From assembly GCA_041687455.1 (NCBI GenBank), contig JAWLBY010000011.1:80150-144149 (forward strand): 64,000 nt of DNA, in the 5' to 3' direction. Both the position numbers and the translations under genes were made by a program. The first letter of the stretch is position 1. Each line of letters starts with the position of its first letter. Below the pieces are notes generated by a model. It had not been told where the DNA came from. It did no database searches and was given only the letters and a program-made list of their open reading frames with translations. Shown piece by piece: positions 54,214 through 63,310 of this stretch. Origin of the DNA: JAWLBY01 sp041687455 (GTDB lineage Bacteria; Pseudomonadota; Gammaproteobacteria; Xanthomonadales; Xanthomonadaceae).

Positions 54214-55179
54214 GTGCACAGCATTGCGAACGGGTGGCTCTGGGCCGGTTTCATCGCCGTGGTCGTGACGGCGCTGGCGGTCGACTTCATGGTCCTGCAA
54301 CGCAGCGGCCCGCACCGGGTGCGGACCCGCGAAGCGCTGACCTGGTCGCTCGCCTGGATCGGGCTGGCCGGGTTGTTCAATCTCGCGCTGTGGCTCTGGC
54401 TGCGCGAGACGCAGCCGGCCGCGCACGCCAACGAGGTCGCGCTGCAGTTCCTGACCGGCTACCTGGTCGAGAAGTCGCTGGCGGTCGACAACATCTTCGT
54501 GTTCCTGCTGCTGTTCAACTACTTCGCGGTGCCGGCCGAACAGCAGCAGCGCGCATTGATGCTCGGCGTGCTCGGTGCGATCGTGCTGCGCGCGATCATG
54601 ATCTTCCTCGGCGTCGCGCTGATCGTGCGCTTCCACTGGGTGCTGTATCTGTTCGGCGCGTTCCTGCTCGGCAGCGGGATCAAGATGCTGTTTGCCGCCG
54701 GCGCGCCGCCGGACCTCGAGCGCAATCCGGTACTGCGCTGGATGAGTGGGCATCTGAAGCTGACCCGCGAATACCACGCCGATGCGTTGTGGGTCGGCAG
54801 CGGCCGGATGCGCCGCTACACGCCGCTGTTCCTGGTGCTGGTGATGATCGGCGTGACCGACGTGATCTTCGCGGTCGATTCGATCCCGGCGATCTTCGCG
54901 ATCACCACCGACCCGTTCATCGTGCTGTCGTCGAACGTGTTCGCGGTGCTCGGACTGCGCGCCCTGTACTTCCTGCTGGCCGACATGGCCGACCGCTTCC
55001 ACCTGCTGGTCTATGGCCTCGCCGCGGTGCTGATGTTCATCGGCGCCAAGATGCTGCTCGAACCGTGGCTGCATGTGCCGATCGGCATCGCACTCGGCGT
55101 GGTCGGCGCGTTGATCGGCGCGTCGATGGCAGTCAGCCTGCTGCGCCCACCGCCGGCATCGGCCGACCACGCCGGCTGA
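54214..55179 (+). CDS. TerC-family membrane protein, Alx type, probable Mn2+ exporter
   Basis: Protein of 321 residues with about nine transmembrane helices and the family motifs FLTGYLVEKSLAVDNIFVFLLLF and VTDVIFAVDSIPAIFAITTD, whose acidic residues in the membrane are conserved. TerC/Alx relatives export manganese. The GTG start is supported by GGTGAGG a few bases upstream. It is preceded by a yybP-ykoY riboswitch, so Mn2+ probably turns on its expression. The gene is monocistronic as far as can be seen. Confidence 0.93.
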   Translation: MHSIANGWLWAGFIAVVVTALAVDFMVLQRSGPHRVRTREALTWSLAWIGLAGLFNLALWLWLRETQPAAHANEVALQFLTGYLVEKSLAVDNIFVFLLLFNYFAVPAEQQQRALMLGVLGAIVLRAIMIFLGVALIVRFHWVLYLFGAFLLGSGIKMLFAAGAPPDLERNPVLRWMSGHLKLTREYHADALWVGSGRMRRYTPLFLVLVMIGVTDVIFAVDSIPAIFAITTDPFIVLSSNVFAVLGLRALYFLLADMADRFHLLVYGLAAVLMFIGAKMLLEPWLHVPIGIALGVVGALIGASMAVSLLRPPPASADHAG

Positions 55180-55230
55180 TCCGGGCCGGCATTGCCGGGG
55201 GGCGTCGCACGGCAGCGCCGCCGTGCCGCG

Positions 55231-55931
55231 TCAGCGACCGGCGGCGCGCGCGACCGCGATCACCCGCACCTCGGCGGCGCCGGCGGCGAGCAGCGTCGAT
55301 GCGGCCTCGCGCAGCGTGCTGCCGGTGGTGATGACGTCATCGAGCAGCAGCACCCGGCAGCCGCGCAGTCGGCGCTGAACGCGCCGCGCAGGTTGCGACG
55401 TCGGGTCTTCGCATCGAGGCCGAGCTGGTGTGGCGTGTCGCGCTCGCGGCGCAGGGCGTCGAGCGCCAGCGGCAGCCGGTGGGCCCGGGCCAGAGGACGC
55501 GCCAGCTCCAGCGCCTGGTTGTAGCCGCGCTCTCGCAGCCGGCGTCGATGCAGCGGGATCGGCAGCAGCAGGTCGACATCGGCCAGCATCGCCGCCGGCA
55601 CCGCCGCAGCGAGCCGCTCACCCAGCAGCCGGCCAGCGGCCAGGCCGTCGCGGAACTTCAGCCGTGCCAGCCAGCGGTCGATCGGGTCGGCATACAGATA
55701 CGGCGCGAATGCGGCCGAGAACGGCGGCGGTCGCTTCAGGCAGCGGCCGCAGGCCGGCGCCGGCGCCGGCAGCGGCAGCGCGCAGCGCGGACAGGCACAG
55801 TCGATCCGCGGCAGCTCGGCCGCGCAGGGCGCGCACAGCTCGCTCGCCGGCGCCGGCGAGCCGCAGCCCTGGCAGTGCGGCGCGAGCCATCCGGCAAGCC
55901 AGCGATCGAGCCACCGTACGGCGCCGTTCAA
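55231..55931 (-). pseudogene. comF: ComF-family phosphoribosyltransferase-like gene with a one-base frameshift
   Basis: The first part (from TTG at 55931, with GGGGAGG upstream) encodes a zinc-finger segment CQGCG...CAPC...CACPRC and the domain to RRNLRGAF (end about 55372). There the frame breaks. A frame shifted by one base continues with the PRPP motif VLLLDDVITTGST and ends VARAAGR at 55231. The break falls in GACTG (minus strand, 55366-55370); one added C would restore a normal ComF C-terminus. It is either a real pseudogene or a sequencing error. A longer TTG start at 56000 is possible. Family members bind PRPP-like substrates and are linked to DNA uptake. Confidence 0.8.
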
Positions 55932-55999
55932 GTTGACAGGCCTCCCCCCGCTTTCCAGACTTGCCGCCCCACCGCCCGGTGTTCCGCGGGATTTTCGCA

Positions 56000-57007
56000 A
56001 TGTCAGCCACCGTCCGCCACGACTGGACCCGCGCCGAGGTCCTCGCCCTGCTCGATCTGCCGCTGCCGGAACTGCTGTACCGCGCGCAGTCGGAGCATCG
56101 CCGGAACTTCGACCCGGCCGAAGTACAGGTCTCGACCCTGCTGTCGATCAAGACCGGTGGCTGCCCGGAGGACTGCGCCTACTGCCCGCAGGCGGCACGT
56201 TACGACACCGGCCTGCAGGCTCAGAAGCTGATGGAGCTCGACTCGGTGCTGGCCAAGGCGAAACAGGCCAGGGCCGCCGGCGCGACGCGCTTCTGCATGG
56301 GCGCGGCGTGGCGCAATCCGAAGGACCGCGACATCCCGAAAGTCGCCGCGATGATCCGCGAAGTCCGCGCGCTCGGCATGGAAACCTGCGCAACGCTCGG
56401 CATGCTGTCCGGTGACCAGGCGCGCGCGCTGCGTGAGGCCGGTCTCGACTACTACAACCACAACATCGACAGCTCGCCGGAGTTCTACGGCGAAGTGATC
56501 CGGACCCGCGAATACCAGGATCGCCTGGACACGCTGGCCGAGGTGCGCGGCGCCGGCATGAAGGTCTGCTGCGGCGGCATCGTCGGCATGGGCGAGTCGC
56601 GCGAACAGCGCGCCGACTTCCTGCTGACACTGGCGACGCTGCCGGAACATCCGCAATCGGTGCCGATCAACCGTCTGGTCAAGGTCGCCGGCACGCCGTT
56701 GGCCGATGCCGCCGACCTCGATCCGTTCGAATTCGTCCGCACGATCGCGGTGGCGCGGATCCTGATGCCGGCGTCGATGGTCCGGCTGTCGGCCGGTCGC
56801 GCCGAAATGAGCGACGAACTGCAGGCGCTTTGCTTTGCCGCCGGCGCCAATTCGATCTTCTACGGCGAGAAGCTGCTGACCACCGGCAATCCCGACACCG
56901 AACGCGACCAGGCGCTGTTCGCGCGGCTCGGCCTGCGGCCGATGGCGGTAGAGGCGCGCTCGACGACGGTGCATGCGGAGATCTGCGCGCCGGCGGACGC
57001 GGCATGA
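56000..57007 (+). CDS. bioB: Biotin synthase
   Basis: Radical-SAM enzyme of 335 residues that inserts sulfur into dethiobiotin. The cluster motif CPEDCAYCPQ (CxxxCxxC) near residue 53 and the following MELDSVLAKAKQARAAGATRFCMGA are typical; further cysteines in ETCATLGML and VCCGGIVGMGE fit the second cluster site. The ATG at 56000 gives the standard start. It begins 69 bases from the comF start, divergently. It is followed by bioF and bioH, but a 269-base gap with palindromes separates it from bioF. Confidence 0.97.
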   Translation: MSATVRHDWTRAEVLALLDLPLPELLYRAQSEHRRNFDPAEVQVSTLLSIKTGGCPEDCAYCPQAARYDTGLQAQKLMELDSVLAKAKQARAAGATRFCMGAAWRNPKDRDIPKVAAMIREVRALGMETCATLGMLSGDQARALREAGLDYYNHNIDSSPEFYGEVIRTREYQDRLDTLAEVRGAGMKVCCGGIVGMGESREQRADFLLTLATLPEHPQSVPINRLVKVAGTPLADAADLDPFEFVRTIAVARILMPASMVRLSAGRAEMSDELQALCFAAGANSIFYGEKLLTTGNPDTERDQALFARLGLRPMAVEARSTTVHAEICAPADAA

Positions 57008-57087
57008 ATGAAGTGACGACCGGTCGCGCGATGCACGAGCTCGTGACGCCCGGGCCGCGGTGATGTCGATCGCCGCCGCGCTGTTCT

Positions 57088-57239
57088 CCCCTCTCCCGGT
57101 GGGAGAGGGGCGGGGGATGACCCGGTCATTTCCGTTCGCGGCGGCGCCGATCGACCGCGCACGCAATCGCTGGTGGCACACCGCCGCGCCGCGCTCCGCA
57201 CGAACCCTCACCCCAACCCCTCTCCCGTTGGGAGAGGGG
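57088..57239. repeat. Palindromic repeat pair between bioB and bioF
   Basis: Two perfect hairpins of ten bases (CCCCTCTCCC with GGGAGAGGGG at 57088-57110 and 57217-57239) lie 106 bases apart. The right one shares a near-identical flank (GAACCCTCACCxCAACCCC) with the putA insert at 46375-46394. The 269-base gap 57008-57276 holds no gene. Confidence 0.9.
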
Positions 57240-57276
57240 CTTGATGCGAAGCCTTCCGTCGTTGCGTCGCACTGAC

Positions 57277-58452
57277 ATGCGTCCGTCGCTGCTCGACCGC
57301 ATCGCCGCGCGCGATGTCGAACGCCAGCAGGCCCACGCGGTCCGCCGCTTGCGCGCCGTCGACGCCCGCGACGGCGCAACGCTGGCGACTGCCGGTCGCG
57401 CGCTGCTCGACTTCAGCGGCAACGACTACCTCGGTCTCGCCGCGCATCCGGACGTGATCGCCGCGCTGCAGCGCGCCGCGGCAGAACACGGCGTCGGCAG
57501 CACCGCTGCACACCTCGTCACCGGCCACCACCGGCTGCACGACGCACTGCAGGACGAATTCGCCGACTGGCTCGGACAGCCGCGCGCGCTGCTGTTCGGT
57601 TCCGGCTACCTCGCGAACCTTGGCGTGCTGCAGGCGCTGCTCGACGCCGGCGATCTGTGCGTACAGGACCGGCTGAACCATGCCTGCCTGCTCGACGGAG
57701 CGAAGCTCGCCGGCGCGACGTTGCGCCGCTATCCGCATGCCGACGTCGACGCCGCGCGCCGCCGCCTTGCCGTTCAGGCGGAGGGCGCGGCGCTGCTGAC
57801 GACCGATGGCGTGTTCAGCATGGACGGCGATATCGCGCCGCTGGCGGAACTGGCGCAAGTCGCGGACGACGCAGGCGCACTGCTGTACGTCGACGACGCT
57901 CACGGCATCGGCACGCTCGGACCGCACGGTGCCGGCAGCCCGGCGGCCTGCGGCCTGGGCCCGTCCGGCGCGCCGCTGCAACTCGCCACGCTCGGCAAGG
58001 CGCTCGGCGGCTACGGTGCGATCGTGGCCGGCGCTGCCGTGCTGGTCGACGAACTGCTGCAACGTGCGCGGACCTATCTGTTCACGACCGCGCTGCCGCC
58101 AGCACTCGCCGCCGCGACGCTGGCCGCGGTGCGGATCGCACGCGGCGCCGACGGCGACGCCCGACGCGAGCGGCTGGCGGCGAACATCGCCCGCTTCCGC
58201 CACGGCGCGGTGCAGCTCGGCCTGCCGCTGCTGCCGTCGAGCACGCCGATCCAGCCGATCGTGCTCGGCGACAATGCGACGACGTTGCGCGCGTCGCAGC
58301 AGCTCGACGAGCACGGTTTGCGCGTCGTCGCGATCCGCCCGCCGACCGTGCCCGAGGGCCGCGCACGACTGCGGATCACCATCACGGCAGTCCATGACGA
58401 TGCGCAGATCGACCGCTTGCTCGATGCGTTGTCACGGCTTCCGAGCGGCTGA
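57277..58452 (+). CDS. bioF: 8-amino-7-oxononanoate synthase
   Basis: PLP-dependent enzyme of 391 residues of the alpha-oxoamine synthase family; it condenses alanine with pimeloyl-ACP (or -CoA) in biotin synthesis. Visible are DFSGNDYLGLAAHP, GSTAAHLVTGHHRLHDALQ, the PLP site DDAHGIGTLGPHG and the active-site lysine region ATLGKALGGYGA. The ATG at 57277 fits the usual start; an upstream in-frame ATG lies within the repeat-derived sequence. The stop is 78 bases before bioH. Confidence 0.95.
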   Translation: MRPSLLDRIAARDVERQQAHAVRRLRAVDARDGATLATAGRALLDFSGNDYLGLAAHPDVIAALQRAAAEHGVGSTAAHLVTGHHRLHDALQDEFADWLGQPRALLFGSGYLANLGVLQALLDAGDLCVQDRLNHACLLDGAKLAGATLRRYPHADVDAARRRLAVQAEGAALLTTDGVFSMDGDIAPLAELAQVADDAGALLYVDDAHGIGTLGPHGAGSPAACGLGPSGAPLQLATLGKALGGYGAIVAGAAVLVDELLQRARTYLFTTALPPALAAATLAAVRIARGADGDARRERLAANIARFRHGAVQLGLPLLPSSTPIQPIVLGDNATTLRASQQLDEHGLRVVAIRPPTVPEGRARLRITITAVHDDAQIDRLLDALSRLPSG

Positions 58453-58497
58453 GGGATGGCCCCGAACCAGGGCGCGCCGGCGGCGCCTGTTTCCGTC

Positions 58498-58518
58498 GAA
58501 TCCCGAATCCCGAATCCC
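58498..58518. repeat. Three tandem GAATCCC heptamers just upstream of bioH
   Basis: Three exact copies of GAATCCC in a row, 12 bases before the bioH start. The same unit appears (with variants) inside aceE at 31004-31031. Confidence 0.8.
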
Positions 58519-58530
58519 GCCCCTCCCACC

Positions 58531-59292
58531 ATGCATATCGAAACCGAAGGCCACGGCCCGCCGCTGGTGCTGATCCACGGCTGGGCGATGCACGGCGGCA
58601 TCTTCTGCCCGCTGTCCGAGCGCTTGCGTGACCGCTTCACGCTGCACCGGGTCGACCTGCCCGGCCACGGCCACAGCGTCGATCATCCGGGGCCGTTCAC
58701 GCTCGACGCCTGCGCGGCCGAGCTGTTCGAGCGGTTGCCGGTCGCACCGTGGCTCGGCTGGTCGCTCGGCGGCCTGCTCGCGCAGCGCGCGGCGGCATTG
58801 CGTCCCGAGCGCATCAGTGCACTGGTTGCACTCTGCGCATCGCCGTGTTTCGTGCGCAGCGACGACTGGCCGCACGCCGTCGAAGCCGAGGTGTTCCACG
58901 CCTTCGGCCGCGACCTGGCCCGCGACTACCGGATGACGATCGACCGCTTCCTGGCGCTCGAGGCGCACGGTTCCGACCACATGAAGGACGAGCTGCGCGA
59001 ACTGCGCGCGCATGTATTCGAGCGCGGTGAGCCGGCCCCGCATGTGCTCGGCGACGGCCTGCGGCTGCTCGAGGACGGCGACCTGCGTGCGGCGTTGCCG
59101 GAGCTGCAGATGCCGAGCCTGTGGATCGCCGGCCGTCGCGACCGGCTGGTGCCGTGGCAGGCGCTGCAGGCGGCGGCCACCGCCGCGCCGGCCGGCCGGT
59201 TCCTGCGCATCGACGGCGGTGGCCATGCGCCGTTCCTGAGCCACGCCGACGAGGTTGCCGACGCGATCAGCGGTTTCGTCGTCGGCGGCTGA
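58531..59292 (+). CDS. bioH: Pimeloyl-[acyl-carrier protein] methyl ester esterase
   Basis: Alpha/beta hydrolase of 253 residues that removes the methyl group from pimeloyl-ACP methyl ester, ending the BioC-BioH pathway. Oxyanion/nucleophile motif GWSLGG, Asp in IAGRRDRLVPW and His in GGGHAPFLSH give the catalytic triad. The ATG at 58531 is chosen; reading upstream would pass through the GAATCCC repeat. It is the third bio gene in the cluster. A bioC gene is not in the window. Confidence 0.92.
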   Translation: MHIETEGHGPPLVLIHGWAMHGGIFCPLSERLRDRFTLHRVDLPGHGHSVDHPGPFTLDACAAELFERLPVAPWLGWSLGGLLAQRAAALRPERISALVALCASPCFVRSDDWPHAVEAEVFHAFGRDLARDYRMTIDRFLALEAHGSDHMKDELRELRAHVFERGEPAPHVLGDGLRLLEDGDLRAALPELQMPSLWIAGRRDRLVPWQALQAAATAAPAGRFLRIDGGGHAPFLSHADEVADAISGFVVGG

Positions 59293-59446
59293 GGCCGGCG
59301 GCCCGCGGGCCGCGCCGGCGCCGGTCCATGTCCTTCAGTGCCGATCCGTTGCAGATCAACAACCTGCACGCGGATGCCCGGTCGCACCGACCGCCGCACG
59401 CCCCATCCGGTACAATCGCCGGCCCTGCGACCCAGCCCCTGCCGTC

Positions 59447-60298
59447 ATGAGCGATTCTTCCTGGTACACCGAACGCGTCGACTACTCCGGCTCGGCGATC
59501 GGCTTCCGTGTCAGCGCCAAGCTGCATGAGGAGCAGAGTGCGTTCCAGAAGATCGAGATCTACGACACCACCGACTGGGGCCACCTGATGGCGCTGGACG
59601 GCTGCATCATGCTGACCCAGCGCGACAACTTCCTCTATCACGAGATGATGTCGCACCCGGCGCTGTTCACCCACAGCAATCCGAAGCGGGTCGTCATCAT
59701 CGGTGGCGGCGACTGCGGCACGCTGCGCGAGGTACTGAAGCACCGCGAAGTCGAGTCGGCCGTGCAGGTCGAGATCGACGAACGCGTGACCCGGCTGGCC
59801 GAGCAGTATTTTCCCGAGCTGTGCGAGGCCAACGACGACCCACGCGCGCAACTGCTGTTCGACGACGGCATCGCCTACATGAAGAACGCGGCACCGGAAT
59901 CGATCGATGTCGTGATCGTCGATTCGACCGATCCGGTCGGCCCGGCCGAGGGCCTGTTCAACGAAGCGTTCTACGCCAGTTGCTGCCGCGCGCTGCGTAC
60001 TGGCGGCATCATCGTCCAGCAGTCGGAGCCGCCGCTGACCCAGTTGCCGCTGATCCGTTCGATCCGCCAGCACCTGAAGAACTCCGGCTTCGCCTCGGTG
60101 CGGACCATTCCGTTCCCGCAACCGGCCTATCCGACCGGCTGGTGGAGCTGCACGATGGCGCGCAAGGCGGCCGACCTGTCGGGTTTCCGCGAGCGTGGCG
60201 CGCAGTCGAAGCCGTTCCCGACCCGCTACTACAACGCCGAGATCCATCGCGCCAGCTTCGCGATGCCGGAATTCATGCGCGAAGCGCTCGGCGACTGA
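59447..60298 (+). CDS. speE: Spermidine synthase (polyamine aminopropyltransferase)
   Basis: Cytosolic enzyme of 283 residues transferring the aminopropyl group from decarboxylated S-adenosylmethionine to putrescine. The cofactor motif GGGDCGTLREVLKH, VEIDERVTRLAEQYFPEL, and the catalytic region VIVDSTDPVGPAEGLF are present. The ATG at 59447 gives the normal start (SWYTERVDY). A TACAAT at 59411-59416 could be its -10 box, with no clear -35. speD is not in the window. Confidence 0.96.
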   Translation: MSDSSWYTERVDYSGSAIGFRVSAKLHEEQSAFQKIEIYDTTDWGHLMALDGCIMLTQRDNFLYHEMMSHPALFTHSNPKRVVIIGGGDCGTLREVLKHREVESAVQVEIDERVTRLAEQYFPELCEANDDPRAQLLFDDGIAYMKNAAPESIDVVIVDSTDPVGPAEGLFNEAFYASCCRALRTGGIIVQQSEPPLTQLPLIRSIRQHLKNSGFASVRTIPFPQPAYPTGWWSCTMARKAADLSGFRERGAQSKPFPTRYYNAEIHRASFAMPEFMREALGD

Positions 60299-60331
60299 TC
60301 GCCGGCATCGCCCCTACCGACGGACCCCGCC

Positions 60332-60766
60332 GTGCTCGAACGCATTCCCGACTTCATCGGCAATCATCCGATCCTGACGCTGGCCTTCGTCGGCATCGGC
60401 GTCGCGCTGATCGCCAACGAGCTGTCGCGCTTCACGCGCGGCTACAAGTCGCTGACGCCGGCCGAACTGACCCGGCTGATCAACCAGGACAACGCGCTGG
60501 TGGTCGACATCAGTCCGCTGAACGACTTCGAGAAGGGCCACATCGTCGGCTCCAGGCACGTCGCGATGAGCCAGTTCGATCCGGAGAACAAGCTGCTGGC
60601 GAAAGTCCGCGAACTGCCGGTCGCGGTGGTCTGCCGCAGTGGCATGCAGGCCGGGCAGGCCGCCAAGCGGCTGGTCAAGTCCGGTTTCACCAAGGTCTAC
60701 GTGCTCGACGGCGGCATCGCCGCCTGGCAGCAGGCCGAGATGCCGCTGGCTCGCGGCAAGGCCTGA
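60332..60766 (+). CDS. Membrane-anchored rhodanese-like protein (YibN type)
   Basis: Protein of 144 residues with an N-terminal membrane helix (about 13-28, LTLAFVGIGVALIA) and one rhodanese domain (about 40-138). The catalytic-loop Cys is in VCRSGMQAGQAA. It begins with GTG. This fits the YibN family found directly upstream of secB in many gammaproteobacteria, which is also the case here (68-base gap). Sulfur transfer is assumed from the Cys. Confidence 0.9.
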   Translation: MLERIPDFIGNHPILTLAFVGIGVALIANELSRFTRGYKSLTPAELTRLINQDNALVVDISPLNDFEKGHIVGSRHVAMSQFDPENKLLAKVRELPVAVVCRSGMQAGQAAKRLVKSGFTKVYVLDGGIAAWQQAEMPLARGKA

Positions 60767-60834
60767 GGCGAGCCGGCTTGATTTGGCCGGGTTCCGGCCG
60801 CATGAAATAATTTCCCTTTTACCGGAGAGTTCCC

Positions 60835-61344
60835 ATGGCTGATCCCACCGCGAACGGCGCTGCCGAACCGGCCGCCGCCGCCCAGTTGGTGCTGCAGAAG
60901 GTCTACATCAAGGACGCCTCGTTCGAAGCGCCGGGCGCCCCGCAGATCTTCCAGCAGGAAGGTCAGCCGCAATTGCAGTTGAACCTGAGCCAGAAGGTCG
61001 CGAACATCGGCGACAACGTCTATGAAGTGACGCTCGGCGTGACGCTGACCTGCACGCTGGCCGACAAGACCGCCTACCTCGCCGAAGTGCAGCAGGCCGG
61101 CCTGTTCGGCATCGCCGGCTTCGAACCGCGTGCGCTCGACGCGCTGCTCGGCAGCTACTGCCCGAACACGCTGTTCCCGTACGCCCGCCAGGCGATCAGC
61201 GAGCTGATCCAGAACGGCGGCTTCCCGCCGTACTTCCTGCAGCCGATCAACTTCGACCAGTTGTACGCCGAACAACTTCGTCGGCGTGCCGAAGCGGCGC
61301 AGGACGGCGAAGGCGCCGACGCGCCGGCGGCCGGCAACGCCTGA
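60835..61344 (+). CDS. secB: Protein-export chaperone SecB
   Basis: Cytosolic tetrameric chaperone of 169 residues that keeps preproteins unfolded and hands them to SecA. Family core visible: VYIKDASFEAPGAPQIF, the beta-sheet LQLNLSQKVANIGDNVYEVTL, and CPNTLFPYARQAISELIQNGGFPPYFLQPINFDQLY. A good SD (GGAGAG) lies six bases before the ATG. It is followed after five bases by gpsA, as in many gammaproteobacteria. Confidence 0.97.
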   Translation: MADPTANGAAEPAAAAQLVLQKVYIKDASFEAPGAPQIFQQEGQPQLQLNLSQKVANIGDNVYEVTLGVTLTCTLADKTAYLAEVQQAGLFGIAGFEPRALDALLGSYCPNTLFPYARQAISELIQNGGFPPYFLQPINFDQLYAEQLRRRAEAAQDGEGADAPAAGNA

Positions 61345-61349
61345 GTACG

Positions 61350-62369
61350 ATGACGGCGCCCCGGGTCGCCGTCCTCGGTGCCGGCTCCTGGGGCACCGCG
61401 CTGGCGGCGCTGCTGGTCCGCAACGGCAACGCTGCCACGCTGTGGGGCCGCGACGCCACCGAGCTCGACGCAATGCGTCGCGAGCGGCGCAATCGCCGCT
61501 ATCTGCCGGACATCGAGCTGCCCGACGGGCTCGCCTTCGAGGCCGACCTGGCCGCCGTGGTGGCCGCCGCCGACCTGCTGCTGGTGGTCGTGCCGAGCCA
61601 TTCGTTCCCGGCCATGCTGCAGGCGATCGCACCGCACCGCCGTGACGGCGTCGGTGTCGCCTGGGCAACCAAGGGCTTCGAACTCGGTTCCGGTCGCTTT
61701 CTGCATGAGGTCGCAACCGATCTGCTCGGCGAGCAGGTGCCGACCGCGGTCGTGACCGGTCCGTCGTTCGCGCGCGAGGTCGCGCTCGGCCTGCCGACCG
61801 CGGTCACCGTGCATTCGTGCCAGCCGGCATTCGCACAGCAGGTAGCCGAACGGCTGCACGGCCATACATTCCGCGCCTACACCGGCGACGACATGCTCGG
61901 CGCCGAGCTCGGCGGTGCGATGAAGAACGTGCTCGCGGTGGCGACCGGTGTCGCCGACGGCATGCAGCTCGGCCTCAACGCCCGCGCCGGCCTGATCACC
62001 CGCGGCCTGAACGAGATGCTCCGCTTGAACCTCGCGTTAGGGGGGCGTGCCGAGACGCTGATGGGGCTGGCCGGCCTCGGCGACCTGGTGCTGACCTGCA
62101 CCGGTGATCTGTCGCGCAACCGGCGTCTCGGCCTCGCGCTCGGCCGCGGTTCCAGCATCGACGAGGCAGTCGCCGGGATCGGCCAGGCGATCGAGTCGAT
62201 CCAGACCGCCGACGAGGTCATGCGACTGGCCGAGCGGCACGGCGTCGAACTGCCGATCAGCGAGCTGGTCTGCCGCATGCTGCATCGCGAGATCACGCCG
62301 CAGGAAGGCCTCGAGCGGGTGCTCGCGCGGCAACAGAAGGCCGAGTACCCGGCGCGCCTGTTCGCCTGA
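61350..62369 (+). CDS. gpsA: NAD(P)-dependent glycerol-3-phosphate dehydrogenase
   Basis: Enzyme of 339 residues that reduces dihydroxyacetone phosphate to sn-glycerol 3-phosphate for phospholipid synthesis. Signatures: dinucleotide motif GAGSWGTALAALLVRNG, TGPSFAREVALGLPTAVTV, the catalytic-Lys helix GGAMKNVLAVATGVADGM, and GLAGLGDLVLTCTGDLSRNRRLG. All conserved residues seem intact. It is translationally close to secB (5-base gap). Confidence 0.97.
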   Translation: MTAPRVAVLGAGSWGTALAALLVRNGNAATLWGRDATELDAMRRERRNRRYLPDIELPDGLAFEADLAAVVAAADLLLVVVPSHSFPAMLQAIAPHRRDGVGVAWATKGFELGSGRFLHEVATDLLGEQVPTAVVTGPSFAREVALGLPTAVTVHSCQPAFAQQVAERLHGHTFRAYTGDDMLGAELGGAMKNVLAVATGVADGMQLGLNARAGLITRGLNEMLRLNLALGGRAETLMGLAGLGDLVLTCTGDLSRNRRLGLALGRGSSIDEAVAGIGQAIESIQTADEVMRLAERHGVELPISELVCRMLHREITPQEGLERVLARQQKAEYPARLFA

Positions 62370-62428
62370 GCGCCGCTGTTGCAGCGGCTTCGGCCGCGTC
62401 AGGCACGCTCGATTTCCGCCGAAATGCA

Positions 62429-62453
62429 GCACCGCGCCGGTCCGGCGCGGTGC
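62429..62453. terminator. Bidirectional hairpin between convergent gpsA and the outer-membrane gene
   Basis: A ten-base perfect stem (GCACCGCGCC with its complement) with a five-base loop lies between two convergent genes. Weak T-rich sequence follows on the minus side. A shared terminator is the likely role. Confidence 0.6.
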
Positions 62454-62468
62454 GCCGCGATGGCATCG

Positions 62469-63062
62469 TCAGAACGAGAAGCGCGGGCCGATGAAGTACT
62501 GCTCGTCGCCGTCGATCAGCTTGACGTCGAGGTTCAGGCCCCAGCGATCGGTGAAGTGGAACACGCCGCCGAGCCGGCCGAACACTTCGCCCGACAGGTT
62601 TTCCATGTCCTCGTAGCCGGCGAACGCGTAACCCTCCAGTCGCGGCGTGAACAGCGAGCGCACGCCGACTTCTGCGAACCAGCCGTCGTCGCTGCCGAAA
62701 CCGGACACATGATCCTTCTGGTAGGCCGCGCGGGCGACCAGGTCCATCGAGTCATTGAGGCTGTGGTTGTAGCCGACGCCGAGCCACCAGCGTTCGGCGT
62801 TGCCGTCGAACGGAGCGAAGTCGTCGTCGAGATCGAAGCGGTCGAGGAAGTCGTTGTCCCAGTCGAAGTCGGCATAGGCGCCGAACACGTGGAAACGCTC
62901 GCCGAGCGCAAACGAGCCGCCGAGCAGCACGCCGTCGGCTTTCGCGTCACCCTCGAAGCGGTAATAGCCGGCCTCGACGTAGCTGTAGGACAGTTGATTG
63001 GTGCCTTGTGCACTGGCAGCAGCCGGAATCAGCAGGGCAAGTGCGATCAGGGAATACTTCAT
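62469..63062 (-). CDS. Outer-membrane beta-barrel protein, possibly Ax21-like
   Basis: Protein of 197 residues with a signal peptide (KYSLIALALLIPAAASAQ). The mature part is made of amphipathic strands, e.g. LSYSYVEAGYYRFEG, FHVFGAYADFDWDN, WLGVGYNHSLNDSMDLVARAAY, and ends in Phe (IGPRFSF), as typical for BAM-assembled barrels. The SYSYVEAGY start resembles the Ax21 family of Xanthomonadales; that is suggestive only. The ATG at 63062 is chosen because it starts the signal peptide. The upstream 248-base gap holds only its promoter region. Confidence 0.82.
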   Translation of the reverse strand: MKYSLIALALLIPAAASAQGTNQLSYSYVEAGYYRFEGDAKADGVLLGGSFALGERFHVFGAYADFDWDNDFLDRFDLDDDFAPFDGNAERWWLGVGYNHSLNDSMDLVARAAYQKDHVSGFGSDDGWFAEVGVRSLFTPRLEGYAFAGYEDMENLSGEVFGRLGGVFHFTDRWGLNLDVKLIDGDEQYFIGPRFSF

Positions 63063-63310
63063 GGTCCGTTCTCCGTGTGCGCGGTAAACCGCTGATGCGG
63101 CGCACATGCTGGGCCGGATCGCGCAATCGCCGCTGAACATCGCGGACGCAGCGGCGCGTGTGATTCAGCGCGCGGCGGCATCCGGTTCAGCTCTGTACAC
63201 GAGACGCACGCGACCCGCTGCCGGACCGATCCGCTGCAACTTGTTGTTTGCGGCGCACAACCGCTCTGCCGCGCGCGTTTGTTTGGCGGCGACGTAAAGG
63301 TTCCGTGAAC

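Noticed and set aside
55260..56000. ComF as an intact 246-codon gene in the original frame
   Set aside because: Its last 30 residues are nonsense (CCCSMTSSPP type); the conserved PRPP motif lies in the shifted frame.
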